Positions 1 through 6,080 of a DNA stretch of 28,131 nucleotides are shown one piece after another. Position 1 is the stretch's first letter, and each line of letters starts with the position of its first letter. The stretch comes from 13-2-20CM-68-14 sp046733295 (lineage in GTDB: Bacteria; Actinomycetota; Thermoleophilia; Gaiellales; Gaiellaceae). The position numbers were made by a program, and so were the translations under genes. Location: the NCBI GenBank assembly GCA_046733295.1, contig JBKPOY010000094.1:1-28131 (forward strand), given 5' to 3'. The notes under the pieces were generated by a model. That model ran no database searches and had not been told where the DNA came from. It was given only the letters and a program-made list of their open reading frames with translations.

Positions 1-178
1 ACTGACAAGCGGCGAGCTGATCGCCGCCGGGCAGTCGGAGGACGCAGTGCAGGCGGACGCGATCGCGCAGGCGGTCGTTGCCGATCTCGCCACGGCCGAG
101 ACGGGATCGTGGCCCAGCTTCGACGGCCGCTACATCCGGCCCGAGACGATCGTCTCGGTCGACGTCCTACCCGGCTAG
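1..178 (+). CDS. 3' end of an unidentified protein (58 residues visible)
   Basis: An open frame enters from the left edge (reading from base 2) and stops at a TAG at 176-178. The visible tail is mildly acidic, begins LTSGELIAAG and ends with YIRPETIVSVDVLPG. I do not recognise the family from this fragment, and nothing visible marks a membrane segment or a known motif. It runs tail-to-tail into the AAA+ ATPase gene: the two TAG stops lie on opposite strands of the same CTAG, so the genes overlap by 4 bases. That clean end supports it being a real gene. The function cannot be inferred without upstream sequence. Confidence 0.55.
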   Translation, partial: LTSGELIAAGQSEDAVQADAIAQAVVADLATAETGSWPSFDGRYIRPETIVSVDVLPG

Positions 179-1191
179 CCGGCCCAGCCCCAGCGCCGGC
201 GGCGCCGGCCGACCTCGACGCCCTCGCCCAGCGCACGAGCGGCCGCAGCGATGTCCTCGCCCGTGAGCGTCATCAGCTCCGAGGGCTCGAGCCGTTCCAG
301 CATCTCGCCCGAGACGCCCGCCAGCCGAAGCGCCTGGGAGTTGAGCGCCTGCTCGAAGATCGTCCGCGCGTAGCGGGCGTTGCCGAACCCCTCGCCGCGG
401 CGCGCCTGGTCGAAGATGCGGCGCAGGGTTTCGAGCGCGTCCTCGGTGAGGACGTACTCGTTCTCCGCAGCGAACTTCCGGGTGATCTCGAGCAGCTCGT
501 CCGTCGCGTAGTCGGGGAAGACGATCTCGCGCGCGAAGCGGGAGCGCAGGCCCGGGTTCGAGTTCAGGAACGTCTCCATCGGCCGCGGATAGCCGGCAAC
601 GATGACTACGAGCCGGTGGCGGTAGTCTTCCATCCGCTTCAGCAGCGTCTCGACGGCCTCCTGACCGAAGTCCTGCCGGCCGTGAGCGCCGGGCCGCGCT
701 AGCGCGTAGGCCTCGTCGATGAAGAGCACGCCGTCGAGCGCCCGCTGGATCGCGCGGTCGGTCTTGATCGCGGTCGTGCCCACGTACTCGCCGACGAGCC
801 CCGCGCGGTCGACCTCGACGAGGTGGCCCTTCTGCAGTAGCCCCATCGAGCGATACATCTGCGCGAGCAACCGCGCGATCGTCGTCTTGCCCGTCCCCGG
901 GTTGCCGACGAAGACGAGGTGCTGCGAGGTCGCGACCTCCGGCAGGCCGTGCTCCAGCCGCCGGGCCTGGATCTGCAGGAAGGCGACGAGCGCACGCACC
1001 TGGTCCTTGACGGTGGCAAGGCCGACGAGCGAGTCGAGCTCGGCTTGCAACTCCTCCATGGGCAGGGGTGGCAGGGGCTTGCGGAACTGGTCGGCGACCC
1101 AGTCCACAGGGTCGGCGCCGGCGCTCTGGCGCAGCCGGTCGCGCACGACTTGCAAGCCGCGCTGGAGGTCATCGAGTGGGTTAGGGCTCAT
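175..1191 (-). CDS. AAA+ ATPase of the CbbX/SpoVK type
   Basis: The 338-residue product is a single AAA+ module after a helical N-terminal stretch of about 55 residues. Visible motifs are Walker A GNPGTGKT (96-103), a pore-loop-like GEYVGTT (134-140), Walker B VLFIDEA (155-161), sensor 1 VVIVAGY (195-201), an arginine-finger region GLRSRFARE (214-222) and a sensor-2-like GNARYART (270-277). CbbX, SpoVK and the C-terminal half of EccA share this arrangement. No RuBisCO or type VII secretion gene is visible, so the substrate is unknown and a remodelling ATPase is as far as the call goes. The frame is open far upstream, but those residues are low complexity and antisense to marR. I therefore chose the ATG at 1191, just before residues MSPNPLDDLQ. 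It diverges from marR across 52 bp. Confidence 0.85.
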   Translation of the reverse strand: MSPNPLDDLQRGLQVVRDRLRQSAGADPVDWVADQFRKPLPPLPMEELQAELDSLVGLATVKDQVRALVAFLQIQARRLEHGLPEVATSQHLVFVGNPGTGKTTIARLLAQMYRSMGLLQKGHLVEVDRAGLVGEYVGTTAIKTDRAIQRALDGVLFIDEAYALARPGAHGRQDFGQEAVETLLKRMEDYRHRLVVIVAGYPRPMETFLNSNPGLRSRFAREIVFPDYATDELLEITRKFAAENEYVLTEDALETLRRIFDQARRGEGFGNARYARTIFEQALNSQALRLAGVSGEMLERLEPSELMTLTGEDIAAAARALGEGVEVGRRRRRWGWAG

Positions 1192-1221
1192 ACGGGGGAT
1201 CAAGTATGCCCACCTTGCTAC

Positions 1222-1238
1222 CGTTAACTTGGTTAACG
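1222..1238. promoter_or_regulatory. Palindromic operator candidate for the MarR regulator
   Basis: CGTTAAC-TTG-GTTAACG is a perfect 7-bp inverted repeat with a 3-bp spacer. It ends 5 bp before the marR ATG and lies in the 52-bp gap between the divergent AAA+ gene and marR. MarR dimers bind short AT-rich palindromes of this size and often repress their own divergent promoter. The site stands out as AT-rich within GC-rich DNA. Binding by this MarR is inferred. Confidence 0.6.
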
Positions 1239-1243
1239 ATTTC

Positions 1244-1681
1244 ATGCCAACTGCCCTGGCCACAGATCCCGTCACCGTCGCGAATCGACTGCGACCCGTC
1301 CTGCTGAAGCTCAACCGGCACCTTCGCCGCGAGATCCACTCGCTGGGTCTCACGGGCGGCCAGGCCTCGCTGCTCTTCACCATCCAGCGGCGGCCCGGGA
1401 TCGGCGTGCGCGAGCTCGCCGCGCTCGAGCGGATGTCCGCGCCCGGGATGTCGAAGTACGTGGCGCGGCTCGAGGCGGCCGACCTCCTCGACCGAGAGCC
1501 GTCCGGAGTGGACCGCCGCCGCGTGGGCCTGCGCGTCAGCGCCGAGGGCGAGCGCGTCCTTCGCTCCGTGAAGTCGCGCCGCACCGCCTGGCTCGCCGCA
1601 CGGCTGCGCGAGCTCTCGGAGCCCGAGCTCGCCGCGATCGACGCGGCGATCGAGCCCCTGCAAGAGCTGATCGACGAGTGA
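1244..1681 (+). CDS. MarR-family transcriptional regulator
   Basis: The 145-residue length is typical of MarR proteins. Helical dimerisation segments flank a winged helix-turn-helix: the recognition region is around GIGVRELAALERMSAPGMSK and the wing around RREPSGVDRRRVGLRVS-like residues (DREPSGVDRRRVGLRVS), the usual MarR D-x-R-x-x-x-x-x-L pattern. The ATG at 1244 directly follows the palindrome at 1222-1238. A longer open frame exists upstream but only as antisense to the ATPase gene. The stop codon overlaps the GTG start of the MFS exporter by 4 bases (GTGA), so the two are probably translationally coupled. This is the common pairing of a repressor with the exporter it controls; the inducing ligand is unknown. 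Confidence 0.88.
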   Translation: MPTALATDPVTVANRLRPVLLKLNRHLRREIHSLGLTGGQASLLFTIQRRPGIGVRELAALERMSAPGMSKYVARLEAADLLDREPSGVDRRRVGLRVSAEGERVLRSVKSRRTAWLAARLRELSEPELAAIDAAIEPLQELIDE

Positions 1682-2949
1682 CCGCGGCGCTCCTCGCCTT
1701 CAACGACCGCACGTTCGCGAGCCTGCGGCGCCACCGGAACTACCGCCTCTACTTCTCCGGGCAGGCGGTGTCGCAGACCGGGACCTGGATCGAGAAGATC
1801 GCCCAGGCCTGGCTCGTGCTCTCGCTGACGCACTCGGCAGTCGCGGTCGGGATCCTGGCCGCCTGCCAGTTCGTCCCGTTCAGCGTCTTCGGGCTCGTCG
1901 CCGGCGTCGTCGTCGACCGCCTGGACACGTGGCGGACGGTCGTCGTCACCCAGGCGGTGCGGATGGTTATCGCCGCGATCCTCGCAGTCATCGTGCTCGC
2001 AGGCCTCGTCCAGGTCTGGATGGTCTACGCGCTCGCCCTGGCGTCGGGGATCGTGCTGGTGCTCGACGCGCCCTCGCGCCAGGCGCTGACGTTCCGGATG
2101 GTCGGCCGCCGCGAGCTCCCGAACGCCGTCGCCCTCAACTCTTCGCTCTTCAACGCGGCCCGCATCGTCGGCCCGGGCATCGGCGGGCTCCTAATCGCGG
2201 CGCTCGGCGTCGGCCCGGCCTTCGCGATCAACGCGGCGAGCTTCATCGCCGTCCTCGCGGGCTTGCTGCTGATGGACCCGTCGGCGCTCCTGCGGCTCGA
2301 CGTGAAGGAGGACAAGCCGACGATCCTCGGAGGCCTGCGTGAAGGCGTCTCCTACGCACGACGGAGCCCTCACGTCAGGCTCGTACTCGCGATGCTGATC
2401 GGGATCTCCACGATCGCGATGAACTTCAACGTCCTGCTGCCGGTGCTGGCGCGCCACACCCTCGACGCGGGTCCGGGCGTCTTCGGTCTGATCGCCGGCT
2501 GCTTCGGCGCCGGCGCCCTGGTCGGCGGGCTGCTCGCCGCCGCGCTGTCGCGTGCGAGCTGGAAGGCGATCGTCGCGGGCGCCGGCGGGCTCGGTGTCGC
2601 CGAGCTCGTCCTCGCGCCGCAGCACTCGCTTCTTCCCGCGATCGTGCTCCTGTTCTGCGTCGGCGTGTGCTTCACGCTCTACACCGCGAACTCGAACGCC
2701 GTCCTGCAGCTGCGGGCGCCCGATCACCTGCGCGGCCGCGTGATCGGCTTCTACTACTTCGCCTTCAACGGGCTGGCGCCCCTCGGCGGCCTCCTGACCG
2801 GCTGGCTCGCGGCGACCGGCGGCACCGAGCTCGCGTTCGGGGTCGCCGGCGGCGTGACGGCGCTCGTCGCCGCGGCGGCGATCCCTCAGCTGCCTCGCGT
2901 CCGCGCCGAGAAGCCGACGATGCCGGCGCCCGACGTAGCGACCGAGTAA
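1678..2949 (+). CDS. MFS exporter (EntS/MFS_3-like)
   Basis: The 423-residue product is a 12-helix major facilitator. It opens with the signature of the EntS-like MFS_3 group: a short cytoplasmic N-terminus, then NYRLYFSGQAVSQTGTWIE before the first helix. The loop between helices 2 and 3 reads GVVVDRLDTWRT, a degenerate motif A. Two six-helix halves are separated by a charged loop (LRLDVKEDKPTILGGLREG). Known relatives export siderophores, macrolides or other small molecules by proton antiport; the substrate here cannot be read from sequence. The GTG start overlaps the marR stop, and the palindrome in front of marR probably governs both genes. Confidence 0.87.
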   Translation: MTAALLAFNDRTFASLRRHRNYRLYFSGQAVSQTGTWIEKIAQAWLVLSLTHSAVAVGILAACQFVPFSVFGLVAGVVVDRLDTWRTVVVTQAVRMVIAAILAVIVLAGLVQVWMVYALALASGIVLVLDAPSRQALTFRMVGRRELPNAVALNSSLFNAARIVGPGIGGLLIAALGVGPAFAINAASFIAVLAGLLLMDPSALLRLDVKEDKPTILGGLREGVSYARRSPHVRLVLAMLIGISTIAMNFNVLLPVLARHTLDAGPGVFGLIAGCFGAGALVGGLLAAALSRASWKAIVAGAGGLGVAELVLAPQHSLLPAIVLLFCVGVCFTLYTANSNAVLQLRAPDHLRGRVIGFYYFAFNGLAPLGGLLTGWLAATGGTELAFGVAGGVTALVAAAAIPQLPRVRAEKPTMPAPDVATE

Positions 2950-2982
2950 CCAGGCGCGCCTGGCAGGAGTACTCTTGTCGAG
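2950..2982 (+). promoter_or_regulatory. Perfect palindrome plus -10 box before the propeller gene
   Basis: CCAGGCGCGCCTGG (2950-2963) is a perfect loopless 14-bp palindrome immediately after the MFS stop codon. It is followed by a -10-like TACTCT (2970-2975) and, after 7 nt, the GTG at 2983. The spacing suggests a leaderless transcript, with the palindrome lying between the -35 and -10 positions as an operator would. It could instead be a chance GC-rich palindrome or part of a weak terminator, since no T-run follows. Confidence 0.4.
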
Positions 2983-4605
2983 GTGCGTCGTGTGCTCGCC
3001 GTATCGCTCGCGTCGCTCGTAATGGCGAGCGCCGCGACCGGCGCGACGATCAGAGGCAGCGGACGCCCCGACACGATGACGGGGAGCGCCGCCGCGGACG
3101 TCCTCTACGGCTACGGCGGCAAGGATCGCATCGAGGGCCGAGGCGGCAACGACATCCTGAACGGCGGGCCCGGGCGGGATCTCCTCGACGGCGGCGTCGG
3201 GAGCGACCGCCTCACCGCCGCCGACGGGATGCCTGACGTCGTACGCTGCGGGCCGGGACACGACATCGTCACGGCCGATCTGGACGACGCGCTCGACCGG
3301 TCGTGCGAGGTCGCCACCCGCAGGCTCTCGAACGACCCCTACCGGGGCACCGGCGCTCAGCACGGCACCGAGGTCGAGCCCGACTCGTTCTCGTACGGGA
3401 CAACGATCGTGACTGCCTTCCAGGTCGGGCGCTACGTCGACGGCGGCGCGGCGAACCTCGGCTGGGCCACGTCGAAGGACGGCGGGGTGACCTGGGCGAC
3501 CGGGATGCTGCCGCGCCTGACGATCTTCTCCACACCGCCGGGAACGCTCGAGCTCGTGAGCGATCCGGTCGTCGCCTATGACCGCGTCCACAAGACATGG
3601 CTGATCGCCGCGCTCGGCGGCGACAGCTCCGCCACGCTCCTGACGATCAGCCGCTCCCGCGACGGGCTCAACTGGAGCGCACCCGTCGTCGCCGCCGAAC
3701 GCCTCGGCGGCGACTACGACAAGGAGTGGATCGCGTGCGACAACTGGCGCGCGAGCCGCTTCGCCGGCCGCTGCTACCTGTCGTACGTCGACTTCGAGCA
3801 CCAGGGAGTGATGACCCGGCGCTCGAGCGACGGCGGCAAGACCTGGTCTGCGCAGACCGGTTGGCTCGCCCCGCCGAGCTTGCACAACGCGACCAACGGC
3901 GTCCAACCGGTCGTGCGGCCGAACGGGACGCTCGTGATCCCGTTCTTCGTCTACGAGGCGGGCGGCAGCCTCATCAACGAGATGGCGTCGATCCGCTCGC
4001 TCGACGGCGGCGTCACCTTCCTGCCCGCCACCAAGATCGCCGATCTTCGCGCGCTCGACGTCTTCGAGCTGCGCGTGCCCCCTCTCCCCTCGGCGGCGGT
4101 CGACGCCGGCGGCACGATCTACCTCAGCTGGAGCGACTGCCGCTTCGTCAGCGAGTGCACGGCGAACGGGATCGTCATCACCCGCTCGTCCGACGGCATT
4201 CACTGGACCGAGCCGGCGCGCGTCCCCCTCGGCGGCCACGGCCTGACGACGAACCACTTTCTCCCCGGCCTGAGTGCGCGCGGGACGGGCAACAAGGCGC
4301 GGCTCGCGCTCGCGTACTACTCCGCGCCGCAGCCGACGGGCTGCAACTACTCCTGCAACGCCGCGATCGACGCGTGGCTGTCGCTGTCTCCCGACGGAGG
4401 CCGGAGCTGGGGCGCGCCGCAGCGGCTGACGAGCGAGACCGTTCACTCGAACTGGCTCGCGAACACCGGGCTCGGACGCATGCTCGGCGACTACATCTCG
4501 ACCTCTTGGGTCGGCACGCGGCCGATTCCCGTCTTGTCGCTCGCCTCGCCGCCCGTTCGCGGAAGCTATAGACAGCAGATCTTCGCGACGGGCTTGCGTC
4601 CGTAG
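2983..4605 (+). CDS. Secreted six-Asp-box beta-propeller (sialidase/BNR-like) with N-terminal RTX repeats
   Basis: The 540-residue product starts with a Sec signal peptide (MRRVLAVSLASL, cleavage near residue 20). Calcium-binding RTX nonapeptides follow at about 35-80 (GGKDRI, GGNDIL, GGPGRDLL). A small cap has two cysteines, C89 (CGPGHD) and C108 (SCE). The rest, about 120-540, carries six Asp boxes: SKDGGVTW near 164, SRDGLNW near 225, SSDGGKTW near 281, SLDGGVTF near 339, SSDGIHW near 402 and SPDGGRSW near 469. That count fits a six-bladed sialidase-type propeller. I see no FRIP motif, so true sialidase activity is doubtful; a secreted carbohydrate-binding or glycan-acting protein is a safer statement. 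It lies upstream of the two-component operon with its own apparent promoter. Confidence 0.8.
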   Translation: MRRVLAVSLASLVMASAATGATIRGSGRPDTMTGSAAADVLYGYGGKDRIEGRGGNDILNGGPGRDLLDGGVGSDRLTAADGMPDVVRCGPGHDIVTADLDDALDRSCEVATRRLSNDPYRGTGAQHGTEVEPDSFSYGTTIVTAFQVGRYVDGGAANLGWATSKDGGVTWATGMLPRLTIFSTPPGTLELVSDPVVAYDRVHKTWLIAALGGDSSATLLTISRSRDGLNWSAPVVAAERLGGDYDKEWIACDNWRASRFAGRCYLSYVDFEHQGVMTRRSSDGGKTWSAQTGWLAPPSLHNATNGVQPVVRPNGTLVIPFFVYEAGGSLINEMASIRSLDGGVTFLPATKIADLRALDVFELRVPPLPSAAVDAGGTIYLSWSDCRFVSECTANGIVITRSSDGIHWTEPARVPLGGHGLTTNHFLPGLSARGTGNKARLALAYYSAPQPTGCNYSCNAAIDAWLSLSPDGGRSWGAPQRLTSETVHSNWLANTGLGRMLGDYISTSWVGTRPIPVLSLASPPVRGSYRQQIFATGLRP

Positions 4606-4611
4606 TCGCCT

Positions 4612-4629
4612 TTTTACGTTGGTCTTACA
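4612..4629 (+). promoter_or_regulatory. Direct-repeat site A, candidate binding site for the adjacent response regulator
   Basis: TTTTACG (4612-4618) and CTTAC (4624-4628) place two TTAC cores exactly 11 bp apart. The site is about 45 bp upstream of the GTG at 4672. OmpR/PhoB-type regulators bind tandem half-sites with this one-helical-turn spacing. The same arrangement recurs at 7402-7418 before the RTX gene of the same operon. A weak -10-like GACAAT (4660-4665) lies 6 nt before the GTG. Binding and regulation are inferred. Confidence 0.5.
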
Positions 4630-4671
4630 TCGCGGCCAACGAACGCTGATTTTGGTGGCGACAATGAAACC

Positions 4672-5382
4672 GTGACCAGGCGAAGTCTCGGGATCGCCCT
4701 GCTTTCGTGCGCCCTCGCACTGCTTTTGCCTGCGCTGACTTTCGCGCTCCCGAAGAGCACGAGTGGCTATCTCCTGGGCGGCAAGATGATTCGCTCCGAG
4801 ATCGCCCTCAAGTCCGGCGACGGCGTCCTGCACGACTTCCGGATCGACCGCGGGCGACTCGCCAAGCGCTACTCGGCCGGCTCGCTCGTCCTCAACGAGC
4901 GCGACGGCACGAAGGCGACGATCAGGGTCGCCTCGAATGCGCGGGTGATCTTCAACGGCAAGCCGGCGAGCGTCCGCGGCCTCCGCGCCAACATGCAGGT
5001 CGCCGTTCCCCGCGACCGCGACCTTCCGGCCGAGGTCGTCTACGCGAGCTCGGCGAAGGCCGGCGCGCCGAAGGTCCCGGACAGCTCAGTCGCATACTGG
5101 CTGGGCAACCGGATGATCCGCGCCGAGATCGCGCTGAGATCGAGCGACGGGGTCCTCCATGACTTCCTCCTCGACCGCGGCCGCATCCGGCAGGCCTCCC
5201 CCTATGCCCTCACGCTCCGCGAGTCGGACGGCACGTTGGTCCCGATCACGGTCTCGCCCGGGGCCCGTGTGAAGCTCAACGGGCGGACCGCGAGCTCCGT
5301 GCAACTGCGAAAGGGCATGATGGCGACGACGATGCGGGACGGGGACAGGCCCGCCGACCAGATCTGGGCCACGAGCAAGTGA
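4672..5382 (+). CDS. Secreted protein of two tandem DUF5666-like repeats
   Basis: The 236-residue product has a Sec signal peptide (MTRRSLGIALLS, cleavage after about TFA at 23-25). Two homologous units follow, at about 32-127 and 140-236. Shared blocks are MIRSEIAL/MIRAEIAL, DGVLHDF in both, DRGRL/DRGRI, and NGKPAS/NGRTAS, each ending in a charged strand plus EVVYAS/QIWATS. The pattern of short beta strands resembles DUF5666-type small barrels, but I assign that loosely. C13 sits in the hydrophobic core without a lipobox, so it is not a lipoprotein. Its stop overlaps the response-regulator GTG by 4 bases. Being coupled to a two-component system suggests an extracytoplasmic accessory or ligand-binding role (inference). 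The GTG start at 4672 fits the signal peptide. Confidence 0.7.
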   Translation: MTRRSLGIALLSCALALLLPALTFALPKSTSGYLLGGKMIRSEIALKSGDGVLHDFRIDRGRLAKRYSAGSLVLNERDGTKATIRVASNARVIFNGKPASVRGLRANMQVAVPRDRDLPAEVVYASSAKAGAPKVPDSSVAYWLGNRMIRAEIALRSSDGVLHDFLLDRGRIRQASPYALTLRESDGTLVPITVSPGARVKLNGRTASSVQLRKGMMATTMRDGDRPADQIWATSK

Positions 5383-6080
5383 GCGCGACGCCTGCGCGCG
5401 AGAACGGCAGCCACGGCGGCACCGTTCTGCTGGTCGAAGACGAGCATTCGATCGGCTCGATGACGCGCGGCTATCTGGAGCGCAACGGCTACCGCGTCGT
5501 CTGGGTCCGCTCCGGCGAGGAGGCCATTGCCGAGGTGGATCGGCATCCCGTTCGAATCGTCGTCCTCGACATCCGGCTGCCCGGGATGGACGGCTTCGAT
5601 GTCGCGCGCACGCTCAGGACCAAGTCCGACATCCCGATCCTGATGCTGACCGCCCGCGACGAGGAGCCGGACCGTGTCGCCGGGCTCGAGCTCGGCGCGG
5701 ACGATTACCTGACGAAGCCGTTCTCCCCGCGCGAGCTCGTCGCCCGCATGAAGGCCGTCCTGCGACGCACCGACGGCCGGAGCGCGGAGGACGTGCTCAC
5801 GCTCGGAGACGTGACGCTGAATCGCGACGCGCGCGAGGTCTCGGTCGACGAGCAGGTCGTCGAGCTGACGACCAAGGAGTTCGATCTCCTCGCTACCCTG
5901 CTCGAGAACCCCGGCATCGTCATCAGCCGCGACCAGCTGCTCGACCGCGTCTGGGGCATGACGTATCCCGGGGGAACGCGCACCGTTGACGTTCACGTCG
6001 CGCAGCTCCGCCGCAAGCTTGGCCGGCCGGAGCTGATCCGCACCGTCCGCGGGGCCGGGTACAAAGCCGCGAGACCGTGA
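5379..6080 (+). CDS. OmpR/PhoB-family response regulator
   Basis: The 233-residue product has a receiver domain at about 15-125 and an OmpR-type winged-helix DNA-binding domain at about 140-232. The receiver shows the acidic pocket VEDE (19-22), the phosphoacceptor D64 in VVLDIRLPGMDG, a conserved threonine in MLTARD and the lysine in DDYLTKPF. The effector domain has the usual LTTKEFDLL, ISRDQLLDRVWG and RTVDVHVAQLRRKL features. The GTG start overlaps the upstream secreted-protein stop (GTGA), and its own stop overlaps the kinase start the same way. It should be phosphorylated by the adjacent kinase. Likely targets are the paired 11-bp-spaced repeats at 4612 and 7402, which would mean autoregulation of the operon and a boost to the RTX gene. 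Confidence 0.92.
   Translation: MSATPARENGSHGGTVLLVEDEHSIGSMTRGYLERNGYRVVWVRSGEEAIAEVDRHPVRIVVLDIRLPGMDGFDVARTLRTKSDIPILMLTARDEEPDRVAGLELGADDYLTKPFSPRELVARMKAVLRRTDGRSAEDVLTLGDVTLNRDAREVSVDEQVVELTTKEFDLLATLLENPGIVISRDQLLDRVWGMTYPGGTRTVDVHVAQLRRKLGRPELIRTVRGAGYKAARP

Noticed and set aside
1192..1833. N-terminal extension of the AAA+ ATPase
   Set aside because: The extra residues are Ser/Arg-rich, antisense to marR and the MFS gene, and unlike any AAA+ N-domain.
4708..4716. Possible lipobox around C13 of the tandem-repeat secreted protein
   Set aside because: The cysteine is inside the hydrophobic core and not preceded by a small-residue lipobox; ordinary signal-peptide cleavage after TFA fits better.
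2191..4833. Very long minus-strand open frame (about 880 codons) opposite the MFS and propeller genes
   Set aside because: It is low-complexity Arg/Ala/Asp-rich, has no recognisable domain, and is antisense to genes with clear motifs. Long empty antisense frames are normal at this GC content.
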